From contig CM038053.1 of NCBI GenBank assembly GCA_021397845.1, positions 88,287,157-88,351,156 of the forward strand: 64,000 nt of DNA, written 5' to 3'. This stretch comes from Areca catechu (Eukaryota > Streptophyta > Magnoliopsida > Arecales > Arecaceae). The notes under the pieces were generated by a model. The model had not been told where the DNA came from, searched no databases, and worked only from the letters and a program-made list of their open reading frames with translations. The position numbers were made by a program, and so were the translations under genes. Every line of letters starts with the position of its first letter. The stretch's first letter is position 1. This document shows, piece after piece, positions 22,812-35,212 of the stretch.

Positions 22812-25800
22812 AATGGCAATCCCTAAGGATGATATCATTAGCTTTAAACCCAAAAAATTTGATGGATCCCATTTTAGGAAGTGGCAAAACCAAATGAAGT
22901 TTTAGTTTTAGAATTTTGGTCAGTGATTGATCAATCCATCTATTCCTCTGATTGAACCACATCAACTATCTCAGAAAAGAATTACCTATGTAAAGGTAAG
23001 ATCCTTAGTACTCTTTTCGACTCACTCTATGACATTTACTTATCAGCCAAGAGTGCGAAGGAATTATGAGATATCCTAGAGTATGAGTATGGCCTTGTTG
23101 ATGTTGGGATTGAATGATTCAATACTGCATCATTTCTTAGATTTAATATGGTAGAAGACAAACCCATCAATGATCAGCTTCACCAATTCAAGAGTAACTT
23201 AGAAAATTTCAAGCCAATGGAGACAAATTCTCTAAAGGATTTAAGGTTTCTAGCTTTCTAAATAAAATGCCTCCCTTTTGAAATAACTTTTTCAAAAGTC
23301 AGCTCCAAAAGCAAGGAGAGCTAACCCTAGCCCAACTTCTAAACTCAATCAGAATAAAAGACCAACATAGATCTAAAATCCAACAAACTAAAATTTCAAG
23401 TATCCAAGCTAACTTAATCCAATAATACTAGATCAATAATAATACTATATCAAAATCAAAGCCTAGAATTCAACCAAATCATCAATACCAGTCAAACCAA
23501 CCTAACCAGCCTAACCCAAACAAGTTCAAATCCAAGGATAAAACCTTTAAAATTAATAATACTATATCCAACAAGCCTGTCCAAGGTCTAAGTGAAAGGT
23601 TCTATTTTATATACGAGAAGATAAACCATCTTACAAGAGACTACTTTTATTGGAAAAAGAAGCCTTTTGCAAACTTTCTACTTTCTTCGGACCCCAAGCT
23701 CATATAGTTGAAGGTATAGAAGACTCCACCTTTAGGTCAGTAAGCTTAAACCTTGAAATTAATATTACTTCTTCCAACCTTGATTGATGGTTGGATTCAG
23801 GAGCTAATATTCATACTTATTTTGATCGTTCTTAGTTCACTATTTTTTAGGACTCAAGTGGAGGTATGACCATATGGAACAACATAGCGCTAGGATCATG
23901 AAACATGGTCAAGTCAACCTGAAGATGATATCAAGAAAAGTTCTCATCCTGATGGATGTGCTATATGTTCTATATCTTAGAAAGAACCTTATTAGCTGGT
24001 CTTAGCTAGTTTAGAGGGGATACCAAATTATCCTTAATTGTAATTAAGTTGTAATAACTAAGAATAATGCCTTCTTAAAAAAAAGATATGTAAGTGAAGG
24101 CTTATTCAAATTAAATGTAATAAATCTTTTCATTAATTAAGCTAAGAATTAAATTTATTTTGTAAATGAGTCTAAACAAAATTTATGGCATGACAGGTTG
24201 GATCATGTACACTCAGAAAAGGTCAAAGATATGATGGAATTATAACTAATTCTAAATCAAACTTAGATTCATCTAAGTACAAAATATATGCTAAGTCTAA
24301 ATAACCTAGAAAACCATTCAAATTAGTTAAATTTTTTTTTTTAATATTGGAGTTAATATATAGTGATGTATATGACTCCACCAAGACTGTAACCTATGAT
24401 GGCAATAGGTACATAGTATCCTTTATAGATGATTTTTCTAGATATTGTTACTATTATCTAATTAAATCTAAAAATAAAATCTTCAACAAATGAAAATATA
24501 TAACAGTGAAGTAGAAAATCAACAAAAAAGAAAGATTAAAATTCATAGGTTTGATAGAAGAGAAAAGCATACTTCGAATGAATTCTCCTAGTTCTGCCAT
24601 GAATATGGTATAATTTATCAAGTGACTGCTCCTTACTCTTCACAGTCCAATGATATAGTTGAGTATAAAAATCATACCCTCATGGATATGATAAATACTA
24701 TGCTTATTAGTTCTGGCTTACTCGAGAACTTATAGGAAGAAGCTCTTTTATTTTCTTGCTTCATCCTAAATAGGATACCTATTATCGATAGTGGCAAGAC
24801 TCCTTATAAACTTTAGAAAGGGAGGACTCCTAACCTAGATTTTTTCAAAATATGGGAGTGCTTAGCTAAGGTTAATATCCCTGAATCCAAAAAGAGAAAA
24901 CTAGGACCTAAGACTATAGATGTTGTATTTATAGGCTATATCCAAAACAACAATACCTATAGATTCATAGTAATAAAATCAGATATTAGTGATATAGCTG
25001 ATAACTCAATCTTAGAAGATAGAGATATATCTTTCTTCAAGGATATATTTCCTTTTAAGACTAGAATTTCAAGACCCCTAGAATGTGAACTATCTTTCTC
25101 TAGAGTTATAGAACCAGAACTAGAAACTGAACCTAAATTAAGAAGAAATAAAAGGAAAAGAATTGAAAAAAAAAATGGAGAAGATTTCTTCACACTCTTA
25201 GTAGAGGGTGAACCTTCTACGTATATGAGACGATATCATTTTTAGAATCATCATATTGAAAGAAAGTCATCGACAGTAAAATTCAATCAATCATGAAAAT
25301 AAAACTTAGATCTTAACTAATTTACCTCTTGAAAATAAATCTATAGAAACAAAATAAATTTTTAAAAAAGAATTAAGACCAGATGGAATAATCGAAAGAT
25401 ATAAAGCTAGATTAGTAATAAGAGAGTTTAACCAAAAGAAAGACAGATTATTTTGACACCCATGCTCTTGTAGCGAGAATAACTATTCTAAGAACTTTAA
25501 TAGTTTTAGCCTTAATTCATAAATTAATAATCCTTCAAATTGATGTTAAAACTACATTCTTAAATAGAGAATTAGAAGAAAAAATATACATAAACCAATT
25601 TCAAGAATTTGAGTAAAAGGATAAGAACATAAAGTATATAAACTAGTTAAATCACTTTATGGTTTAAAACAAGTTCCTAGACAATTGCAGATTAAGTTTG
25701 ATAAAATTATCTTAAAAATAATTTTAAAATAAATGAATATGATAAATATGTATACTATAAGATATGATATTGATTATATAATAATATGCTTATATGTAGA

Positions 25801-26740
25801 TGATATATTATTATTTGAAATATCAATGAAAATAATTTAAAAAACTAAAAGTATTTATCAAATAATTTTGATATGAAAGACTTAGAAGAAGTTGATGTAA
25901 TTTTAGTAATAAAGATTAAAAGAGTAGATAGTAGATAGCAATTAGTCTAGCATACTCAATAGAGAAAATGCTTAAAAAGTTTGAATATTTTGATTTAAAT
26001 CATATCTCTATTCCTTATGATCATAGCTCTCATTTAATTAAAAATTTAAAAAAATCTATTAATCAATTAAGATACTCTCAAAGAATAGGATCCCTATTAT
26101 ATATTTTAAATAGAATCCATCTAAATATAACTTATGCAATAGGCAAACTAAGTAGGTATACTAGCAATCCTAGTAAAGAACATTAAAAAGTTCTAGAAAG
26201 AATCTTTAGATCTCTTAAGAGAACTTAGATTACTCTCTATGTAATCTAATTATCCAAAAGTACTTGAGAGTTATAATAATACTAATTGGTTAATAGATAA
26301 TTTAGATGCTAAGTCTATAATTGGATATCTCTTCTTGTTAGGAGGAGTCATAGTATCTTAGAGCTCTTATTAACAAACAATAATCACTAGAAATATATTG
26401 AAATCTGAATTAACAGTTCTTGACACTACATGTACTGAAGCATAATGGCTAAAAGATTTAATAAATGATATAGAGGTTCTTTCACCAAAAATCTCAAAAA
26501 TTTCTTTAATTATGATTGTAGAACTCTAATTGATCTATTAAATCAATAGATAACTAATAAAAAGATAAATAACTATATCCTGATAAGGTATAAAGCTATA
26601 AGAAATAAAATGAAAGAAAATATATCACTATAATTTATAAGATCAAAAATAATTTAGTAGATCTTTTGATCAAAGACCTTTCGAAAGTTATGGTATTTGA
26701 GACATCGAAGGGGATGGGGCTTAAGCTCACATATTAGTCA
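22812..26740 (+). pseudogene. Copia gag-pol polyprotein remnant
   Basis: Starts at ATG 22812 with MAIPKDDIISFKPKKFDGSH, a Copia gag start. Protease follows near 23780 (WLDSGANIHTYF), then the integrase core near 24360 (HSDVYDSTKTV, FIDDFSRYCYYY) and near 24640 (SNGIVEYKNHTLMDM). RT follows from about 25370 (ERYKARLVIREFNQKK; YGLKQ; LYVDDILLF near 25790). RNase H spans about 25968-26700 (YAIGKLSRYTSNPSKEH, ending GMGLK). Stops and frameshifts occur in each domain. Confidence 0.82.
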
Positions 26741-27232
26741 CCAAAGTGGACCCCTATCATCATGGCAATCCTATGGTTAAGATTCAAAGAAAAATGATCT
26801 CTGAGATGATGTTTGGAAGCATTGATTTGGAGTTTGTCTCCATCCCATCTTTATGGTATGGTTCTCTATTGTGATGATTAGGTTGAGCATAGCTTTTAAT
26901 GGATCTAAGATTATGAGTTTAGCAAGATACGATTTTATTGCATGTACCCTTGGAGGATCTATCTTAGCGAGAGTATTCGTGAAGCCATGACTATGGGATC
27001 AGCATGAACCCCCAATAACTCTCATAAAAATCAAGATAAGCACATAGCCTAGATAACACTATCCCTATTATGATATCAGTTCATCTTCATACTATACGTA
27101 TTTTATATTAAATGCATGTTCAAAACTAGAAGGTACCTATACTAAACATAGTAAAAGTCTAAAAGTTTTAAATTATTTACTAAGTTTAATAATATTAAAC
27201 TTTTAATTTTTTATTTTATTTTTGTGGAATAT

Positions 27233-27893
27233 TATTGACGTTGCCTTATGAAATAAATAAAATAAAACATCCTAACTCCCCCGCATGCAACGGGCACTTG
27301 TAGATCGCGCGCCCATATGTTTTTCCATTTTCTGATCATTTTCTTTTTAATTATATTAATTAATTCTAAAATTAATTTTTTAATGATCATTTTATTTATT
27401 TTTTATTTATTACTATAATGGCTAGTTTAAGAGTTTTTTTAAAATTTTTCTGAGATTTTGAGCTTATAAATAGACCTCTATCCTAGCCCTACAAGGTATC
27501 CAAGAATTCCAAGCTCTTTTTCTCTTATATTTTTCTATTCCAAAATTTTCTAATGTTCTTTCTCTATCCAACCTTTTTTTTACTTTAAAATTTTGGACTG
27601 AAGATGAGCTGATCGACGTCTGTTCGAGATCGTGCCATTAATAGGCATTGGAGTGTTGGCTTTCAGATTGTGCCTTGGAGGAGAGCATGTAGTCCAATCA
27701 TTCTTCATATGAGAGGGGACCAAATCTCCTTAAGGATAGTGGTTCTATCCATCTCCCAAGCTAGACTTCTTAACCTTGTTATATTATTACACCAAAATTA
27801 TTCTACCATACACACCATGAAAAAAATTATTTTTTCAAATATTTTAAAAATTATAAATACACCTTATAATATTTTCATACATTACAATTAACC
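27233..27893 (+). repeat. Copia 3' LTR
   Basis: Matches the 5' LTR with many substitutions, including loss of the first G (TATTG). TATA box at 27465-27473. After the shared TACATTACAATTAA the two copies diverge. Confidence 0.75.
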
Positions 27894-28299
27894 ATCGAAA
27901 TATGAGCAATATAGCAATCAGGAAAAAGGCTATTCGTGCTTTAATCATATCAAGGGAAAGGCAAATATGGCTGCTAGTAAGGAAATGTTTCCTTTTTTCT
28001 AATCATATCAAATTAGTATTAGAGTATCAATCCTTTAAGTCTGTAGATATGCCTTAGTACTTGGTTTGGACATGCAAGCGATACAAGAAATCAAGATAAG
28101 AGATATCGATGCTTCAATCACATCGAAGACAAAGATGAGTATGGTTGCTAGTTCTTCTTTAGCAGAGATGAGATGAAGGAATGCCTTACACAATTGAAGG
28201 AGAAAATTGACCAACTCATTGATATCACCTCTAGATTGGTGGTATCTTTAATGCAAGCAAAGGCACAGACAATATGAAGTTATCTCCAACCTTCGAAGA

Positions 28300-30230
28300 A
28301 TATGATCATCCATCTTGTGAAGAGGATGAAAATCTAGATATACAAAAAATCTCTTACTTCAATCATTTAAATTGATGTTTGAATCAAGATCCCCATATCC
28401 GATAGGATTGTGATGCAAAAAAGCTAGATAATGGTAGACTAGTTGGAGACTTATTTTATTATCTAAGGGTATTCTAGTATCTAGAAGGTAGCTTTTACCA
28501 TCTTAAGCTTTCTAGCCATGCTCTCACATGTTAGAATTCATACATGAGAAACAATGACATTTCTAATCTGATATGGAGCAAATTCATGGGCCTAATCAAG
28601 AAGCAGTTTTATCTAAGCTATCATAAGGAGGATCAGTAGATCAAGTGGTAGTAGTTACGAGAGTATGATCAAGCTATCTAGTACTATACGATTGAGTTTT
28701 ATAAGCAAGCAACCTCTCTTAGATTCTTCAAAGATGATTGTGAAGTTTTCATGAGATACATTGAATGTTTTCACAAGAACATCTAAGAGAGTTGAGCTCT
28801 TCAAAGTTGAAGATATTGATAAGACTAGCATGAAGGCCATGGAAATCGAGGAGATGAGTCGACCTAAAAAAGACAAGAAGGGCAAGAAGCACGTCAACAT
28901 AACTTTAAAAAAAAATATTGCGATCAATGTAACCTTCATGGACATACAAAATATTAGTATTGGAAACTTCATCCCAAGTTGCATGCTAAGAGGAGGAAGC
29001 CAAAAGATGATGATTTCAAGAATAAAGAAGATGGTCCTTAATGCCATAGAGGTTGACTTGCCTAAACTTGAGCAAGCAGAATCCAAACTAAGCTTGATAG
29101 TAAGAAAATCTAAAACAACACTGAGGTAGATCAAAAGGTACATAAGAACTCTTCTACTTGAAGATCTAGGTAAAATAGAGCATCATCGAGAATATTGTAG
29201 GTCCTAGAAACCATAAGAACCTCATCTTTGAAAATTTGGTTCATAAGCTAAGGTTGCATAATAAGCCTCATCCATATCCTTATCCTCTCACTTAGATTCC
29301 AAAAAATATTAAATTGAAGATTACAAATAATGTACCTTCAAGTTGTTGTTACTGAGAGGTATATTGAGGGGTAACTTATAAAATAGTTTTTTTAGATATT
29401 TGTTAGGTTTATGTTAAAGAGCTTGTATCTTTGGAATCGAGATGTCATTCTCTATAGATGACAGATAAGTATCGTCTCATAAAAGATGGAAAGAAGTTCA
29501 TGAATGCTTCAAAGATGCAAGAAAGTATAGACTTTGCAATTGCTGCTTTGTAAAGTGACTAATTAGTACCTGTAGCAAGTTCATGATAATGGTAAGAGAG
29601 CTAATGCTACTATTGAAAGGCCAAGCTCCAATTATTTAATTCTATTGATCGCTCAACTGAGATTGAGATTGAGATGATCGAGATCGAGGAGTTGCCATAG
29701 TATTCAATGCTTTAGAGGTTGACTTGCCTGAAGTTAAGCAAGCATATTTCAAATTGATCTTGATAGTAAGAATATGTGAGACGACAATTGAGGTAGATCA
29801 AAAGATACATGAGAATAGTTCTACTTGAAGATCCAGGTAAAATAGAGTATCATCGAGAATATTGTAGATCTTGGAAACTAGAAGAACCTCATCTTCGAAA
29901 ATTTGGTTCAAAAGCTAATGTTGCAAACTAAAACTTATCCATGTCCTTATCCCCTCACCTAGATTCAAAAAGATATTGAGTTGAAAATTACCAAATAATA
30001 TACCTTGAAGTTTGTTATTATTGAGAGGAAATATTATGAGGTAACTTGTGTAGTTCTTTTGGATGTTTTCATGTTATGTTAGATATCTCATATCTTTGGA
30101 ATCGAGATGTAGTTCTCTATAGATGATAGAGAAAGTATCATCTCATAAAAGATGGGAAGAAGTTCATAATCAATGCCTCTATGATGCAAGAAAGCATAGA
30201 CCTTGTAATTGTTCTTTGGCAAAGTAACTT
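28300..30230 (+). pseudogene. Gypsy B gag and protease remnant
   Basis: Gag core at about 28560-28790: WSKFMGLIKKQFYLSYHKED, then YTIEFYKQATSLRFF and EVFMRYIECFHKNI. A zinc-knuckle-like stretch at about 28910-28970 reads CDQCNLHGHTKY. Protease-like sequence occurs twice, near 29400-29500 and 30040-30170, with LYLWNRDVVLYR and KDGKKF, similar to plant Gypsy protease tails. The reading frame is broken throughout and no RT follows. Confidence 0.65.
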
Positions 30231-30360
30231 GTTAGTGCTTGTAGCAAGCTCATAATGGTGGTATGAGAAGCTGATGCTACTCATGAAAGATCAAGTTCTA
30301 ATTATTTAATTCCATTGATTGATCAACCGAGATCAAGATTGATATCAAGATCGAGGAGTC
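29040..30360 (+). repeat. ~655-bp direct duplication within Gypsy B
   Basis: 29040-29695 and about 29696-30360 align end to end. Both start near GAGGTTGACTTGCCT and both contain AGAATATTGTAG and GGAATCGAGATGT. The duplication covers the gag-protease join and explains two protease tails in one element. Confidence 0.75.
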
Positions 30361-30643
30361 GCCATAGTCATCATCGACAACAAAGAAAGTAGGAATGAAT
30401 ATCTCGACATGAAGTTTAGATATGGGAGAAAATCAAGTGGTTCACTAAAATCCAATAGCAAAAAAAAAAAAAAACTAAGCCATAAACCATTCAAGCAAAG
30501 TTAGTGATTCAATTATGAGACGGGATGCAAGCATTTCTTGACCTTCAGTTTTGATTTAGTGGAATTAAATCCACTAAATAGAAGGAGCCCTGATTAAGGA
30601 GGATTCTTAAACTCGATGTATGCAGATCATTTTGGCTATGACA

Positions 30644-31289
30644 AGTTAGAGCTGGATAGGACTCAAGAGCAAGATCTATTATATTAGAAGTTGATTGTAA
30701 GCTAGACTTCAAAAAGTGGTAACTTAGTTATACAATACCCAATTAAGATAATCTTTTTTTTTTAAAGTTGGATATATTTTCAAGATTTGCAATTGTGGGC
30801 CAACTACAAAAAGAGCAAAATTAGATCAAAAGTTCATTATTTTGATCTCAAAATAGATTGGTCTAACAAAATTTTTCTTTCACAGAAAACTTTAACTATA
30901 GATTATCTTCCAATTTTTGAAGAATTGGATCAAGTAATAAAAGACAAAATAGTTGTAGAAGTCAAAATATCTCCTATAATTTTTTTATATTTTTTATATT
31001 TTTATAGATCTAGTCCTATTTAAGCTAGAAAGAGAATCTAATCTAACTTTTTAAGGATGGACATCCTTTTAGAAGATAAAAAATAGAATTCGATGTGAAT
31101 TGTATAAAAATAAATTTTATTATTATAAATAGAGGCTATATATATGTATCTTAGTTTTTTGAGTAAGAGAATAATAAGAAATATAGGGAAAGTACAAGCA
31201 CTTTGATCCCAAGTTTTAAAATTTTTTTTTCTTATCTTTGTAAAATTCAAGTAGAGTAGATTCAAAAAAACTTTCTAAATGATGGATCA
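30644..31289 (+). repeat. Gypsy B 3' LTR
   Basis: Counterpart of 20963-21620. TATAAATAG at 31124-31132. Ends near GATGGATCA at 31289, about 270 bases from ABCB exon 2. Confidence 0.6.
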
Positions 31290-31562
31290 TCTGCCCAATG
31301 AGACTAGCGAGTTTACCTTTCTTTCTTTCTTTTTTTTTTTTGATAATGGGAATGACATTAATTAACCAGCAAATCAACTTCACTTTCTTCCTTTTACAAT
31401 AACGACGGCAACAACATTATTCCAGCAAATCAAATAAAAATAAAGAATTTTTCTTTTACTATTTTTTTAAATATTTATTTATTTATTTTTATAGTGCGTG
31501 GCTGTTTGGAGGCAAAGGGAAGCATCCTCACATCTTTATGATAAGATAGACTCGCAACTAAC

Positions 31563-31617
31563 CTATCCATGCTGAGACCAGCGTTGCAGAGCCCAAATAA
31601 ACAAAATCCAGTGCGTA
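31563..31617 (-). pseudogene. ABCB exon 2 (intact)
   Basis: 55 bp encoding YALDFVYLGSATLVSAWI plus the first G of the next Glu codon. Acceptor CGCAG and donor ATAG-GTTAGT fit. It forms the second half of the first transmembrane helix pair in ABCB proteins. It is too short to appear as an open frame by itself and was recognised from exon phase and family motif. Confidence 0.85.
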
Positions 31618-31956
31618 CTGCGAAAAAAACAAGAACAAATTTAATAATTTTTTTGAAAAAAACCTCAGAATGTTATGTAACCCAAAAGGTTATATAAACC
31701 AAAAACCACTTCATATTTTCCACCGCAGGATGTAGGATTTATTGCATATGAAAATTTTATGAAGTAATCGCCATTTCATATGTCTTATGGCTTTCTATTT
31801 CTCTTTTGCATCTCTCTCTCTCTTTTGCATCTCTCTCCTACATGCTTGGCTTTTGCATCTCTCTCCTACATGCCTGGCTTTTGAAACTCATTTCACTGAT
31901 TAAAACCGAGAAAAGCAACAATCTGAGTAATTAAAAAGCAGGGTTATAGTTGGTAC

Positions 31957-32197
31957 CTTTGCAACTTTGTGCGAAACTGCAGCAGGGTAGATAGAGGCAA
32001 CTGCATAACATCTACGAGCTTCCCAAAGAAAATCAAGAAGACTGGCAGGGAGGCCCCATGCGCGCATGCACCCACTGACCCCAAGGCCATAAGGATGTAA
32101 TCCCATGCATCGGAGAAGGCAAAGAGCTTAAAGAAGGCAACCTTTTGAGCTTCCTCTCTTGTCCTTCATGGTCATTCTTGGACCCTTCCGGGTCCAT
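31957..32197 (-). pseudogene. ABCB exon 1 with two frameshifts
   Basis: The start ATG at 32197 gives MDPEGSKNDHEGQERKLK. The frame then shifts to read VAFFKLFAFSDAWDYI, then GSVGACAHGASLPV and IFFGKLVDV, and shifts again to SIYPAAVSHKVAK before donor GTACC. Length is 241 bp; two lost bases would give 243, a multiple of three. One shift lies at an AGG-TT run and could be a homopolymer sequencing error; the other is at GTTATGCAG. The upstream AACTATGG context suits a start codon. Confidence 0.82.
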
Positions 32198-34210
32198 AGT
32201 TCTGCTGTCCGGGAAGAGTTGGAACGGTTAGAGAGGAGTGAAGGTCGCAGGACAGACACAAATCCGCAAGCTCTTAAGGATATGAGGAGACGTCTCCTGC
32301 CATTAATGCGACAGCAACGCTAGCTACCGGCCCACCAAGTGGTTGGGCGTTACCCACAAATATGCAAGTAAACTAGGCTGGAAACCCAGCATGTGATGGC
32401 CACTGGGAGAGCCATACTTAACTACAACCCTTGGCAACGTTCTTAAAGGAAATTCTTATGAGTAGGTTCCGTGGTAAATTTTTATGGATTATCTGTATAA
32501 CTTTAGTCTATATTATGTCCAATCCACTCAGTTTAGTTGTAGGATAGAAAATAAGAGGATAGCCATTCTTATTTGTAAGCATTCCTCCGGGTAGTATTTG
32601 ATGCGGTATTCTCGTCTGGAATAAATTCTTACAAGTTATTTCCAAGTAGCTACGGAAATCAACGTGATCATCTGGAATAAGCTATTTCGGTCAATTTTAG
32701 GTATTCTAGAATGCTTTTTCATGATAGATCATGGAATAACTTATTTCAAGTCATTTCATGTTTCTATATGATGGGCTTCACTATAATAATTATGCTGGAA
32801 TAAAATTGTTATTCTAGATTTCTAACTAAATATAATTCTGAAAAATAAGAATGAATAGCTATTTTCTGAGAATTGGTATTTCTATTTTATGAAAAAAATT
32901 GTGTATCCAAGCTCCAAGATTCCATTATTCATAAGATAACTCAGCTGTTTGTTGCTTGGTTGCAGGTTAACCCGTTTTCTGGAATGAATGGCCTGAAATA
33001 TTGCATGAATTATCCAAATATGCTTAGCAGGTAAGATAAAATATAACGGAATGGCAAAAGGTTTATTGCAAGGGCTATCTTCAGCCTTAAATTTGTGGAT
33101 AAAACTGTTTCATTGCTCTCCTTTTAATAATTTTAGCTCCAGGAAGGGATAAAGCTCCTTGACTAGAATAGCACTATTCTTCAGCAGGTTTATCGTTTGG
33201 TATATTAAGCCTGAATGGTAGGACATACTCGGACCTATCCGCAACTAAATAAGCGGAGCCTTGGAAGCAGGATTAGACTAAAGAAAAAGGAATTTTAATA
33301 TATATTTTTTTATTTGGCCTGATCAATCACATAGATAATCAGATTATTTTATTACAATTTGTAGGCGACGAGCTGCTACCATGCATTCCTAATTTATTAA
33401 ATCATATTAAATGGGTGGTGAATTTTTAAAAAATAACAAGAAGTTATTATTATGCCAATGAATCATTTAAACAAGCTTATTTCCTTCATGGAGCTAGGGT
33501 TTACTTTCCTACTTACATGCACTATATGGCATTAATTAGAGATTCTTAATTCTTACCCCAAAAAAATTAGGGATTCATGATTTCAGTCTCGAAGGCGATG
33601 CCCTAAAAAGTATGCCCACTACCATGGTTCAAAGAGGAATATCCCATTTTATCCCAAAAAAAGAGATGAATATGCCAAATTAGATAAGCTAAAGCAGATT
33701 AGAAATATTTAGTAAACATGATTTAAAAATCTATAAATGATAAATGCTAATTGTTAACGTACACATCTTATTCAGCAGGATGTCTCAAAATCACACGCAT
33801 TGCATATCTATTTGGCTGTCTAGTCCGGTATGAGAGTGCTACAAAACTCGTTGGCAAATAAAGGTGACAAGTTAAACAGCAATGGATAAATAGGTATGTA
33901 GGCTTACCATTAATCTTAAGGAAATCCAAAAAAATGATGATCGAAGGGATGATATAAGAGTAACATAGATTCAGATATTTAGATCTTCAAGATCTATTAT
34001 TACTATCATGCTATTGTTAAAAGAAAATGGATTCAGATAGGGATGCTGGTATAGCCCAGACTATGGTGGTAGATATCCAAGTCAACACTACTAATATAAA
34101 AGCTACTAATAAGTTAAAATAAGATACCATAATTGCGCATTATAATGGCGTACATCAAGTTGAACTTCCACTTTTAATAGTTCTTGTAATTGATGTCGGC
34201 TATCCTTCAA
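32198..34210. other. upstream flank of the ABCB fragment
   Basis: Would hold the ABCB promoter on the minus strand, but no clear TATA box at a fitting distance was seen. AT-rich with no open frame of note. A set of GGAATAA-containing stretches lies at about 32610-32830. Confidence 0.4.
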
Positions 34211-34366
34211 CTATCTCATTCATTAAATCATTTACACACCGCCGTCATATCATTCTTGGCTTATCCAACATACTTACATTGGCTTTCTCTATCTCATTCA
34301 TTAAATCAGTTACACACCACCGTCATATCATTCTTGGCTTATCCAACATACTTACATTGGCTTTCT
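34211..34366. repeat. 78-bp tandem duplication
   Basis: Two copies, 34211-34288 and 34289-34366, both beginning CTATCTCATTCATTAAATCA and ending TTACATTGGCTTTCT, with two differences noticed. It lies 80 bp from the E2 insertion. Confidence 0.9.
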
Positions 34367-34445
34367 CTTTAGCCGACCTATAACATAGACTTTGGCACTT
34401 AGAAATATCTTGAAAGTTTACTCATTAGTCTTGGTTTGTTCTTTC

Positions 34446-35212
34446 TGTTGGCGCAACTTCTTCTGGACCGGGCTCGATCGGCTGTGCTGTAGCGCTCCTC
34501 CCCTGGTCGACCAGCAACAAAGTCTCCAAGGTGCCAGTGGTGTTCCGGCGGGGGACACTCCGATGCTTAGCAGGAGCTTGAAGACAACATAATGGAGGAA
34601 TCAAGGAGATAGCTTATGGAGAGGGAAGAAAGTCCTTAGCTCAAACGGGATCCCTTGGGTACCTTATATAGGCGCGGAATAGTCCAAATCCATTGGGAAG
34701 GAGTCTGAAAAAGACCGATCTGTCCCTAGAGAATCTGGAGTGGGCTACGTGGCATCCGGATAGGACAGCATCGTGGGAGTGGTGGAGTAGTACCGCTGAT
34801 GTGGCAAAAGTTCGTTACAACAAAAGAGATTTCTGGATCTCTCAGACCCTGAAGTGGCTCGGTCGGACGCCAACCGAGAGGGCTAGCCGGTCCTCCAAGG
34901 AAGGGCGTCTGTAGAGCGGAAGGCCGGACCTCAGTAGGAGCGGGCTGTTGGACCTCTGCTCCAGTAGGTCGGACTTCCGAAGGAGAGTAATGGGCCGGAC
35001 CTCAGCAGGAGAGGGCCATCGGACCTTTACTCCAGTGGGTCGGACTTTCGAAGGAGAGCAGTGGGCTGGACCTCGATAGGAACGGGCTGTCGGACCTTTA
35101 CTCTAGTGGGTCGGACATCCGAAGGAGAGCAGTGAGCTGGACCCTAGCAGGAGTGGGTCGATCGGGCCCCTGCAGCGGTCTAGTTCAGACGGTGAATCGG
35201 CGGGGTATAACA
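34446..35212 (-). repeat. E2 3' LTR (full length)
   Basis: 767 bp, TGTTGGCGC at the left to GTATAACA at the right. It contains a ~64-bp tandem repeat (about 34920-35150; CCGGACCTCAGCAGGAG, TCGGACTTCCGAAGGAGAG) and a minus-strand TATATAAGG box near 34663-34671. Confidence 0.9.

Larger units (their letters stand above)
21680..27893 (+). mobile_element. Ty1/Copia retrotransposon nested in Gypsy B
   Basis: LTRs 21680-22356 and 27233-27893 flank gag, protease, integrase, RT and RNase H in that order, with integrase before RT as in Copia. The left end starts TGTTGATGTTGCC; the right LTR starts TATTGACGTTGCC. The boundary at 27893 is supported by near-matching flanks TTGAA (21675-21679) and TCGAA (27894-27898), one mismatch. 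It separates the Gypsy B PBS region from its gag. Frequent stops in every domain show it is dead. Confidence 0.82.
20963..31289 (+). mobile_element. Gypsy element B, inserted in ABCB intron 2 and split by Copia
   Basis: Two related terminal blocks (20963-21620 and 30644-31289) share AGCAAGATCTA-TATATTAGAA, TAACTTAGT-ATACAAT and a TATAAATAG-like box (31124-31132 in the right copy). A degenerate initiator-Met PBS follows the left block. The inner part resumes after the Copia insertion with gag and protease on the plus strand. RT, RNase H and integrase are missing, so the element is internally deleted. The exact ends are uncertain: the left start TGTAACC has no clean counterpart at the right, and no target duplication was found. 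Confidence 0.7.
19863..32197 (-). pseudogene. ABCB-type transporter (P-glycoprotein-like, ABCB2/10-like), 5' three exons
   Basis: Encodes the N-terminus of a plant ABC-B full transporter, a membrane exporter with two transmembrane domains and two nucleotide-binding domains. Only the first part of transmembrane domain 1 is present: exon 1 (31957-32197), exon 2 (31563-31617) and exon 3 (19863-20038). Splice sites and phases fit exactly: exon 1 ends VSHKVAK in phase 0, exon 2 is YALDFVYLGSATLVSAWI plus G, and exon 3 starts AG to complete Glu, then VACWMHTGERQ. Exon 3 ends ISEK at AAG-GTTAGT, where the family continues VGNF. Intron 2 is about 11.5 kb and holds nested retrotransposons. Exon 1 has two apparent one-base deletions. 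No later exon (ATP-binding domains) was found to the left, so the copy is likely a truncated pseudogene, unless its 3' half lies beyond E1. ABCB2/10 assignment is from memory of family motifs. Confidence 0.85.

Noticed and set aside
28655..29143. 162-codon minus-strand frame
   Set aside because: It is opposite the readable Gypsy B gag on the plus strand and has no recognisable domain.
20958..31294. Target duplication for Gypsy B (TACTA left, TCTGC right)
   Set aside because: The flanks do not match at the chosen ends; boundaries may be off by several bases.
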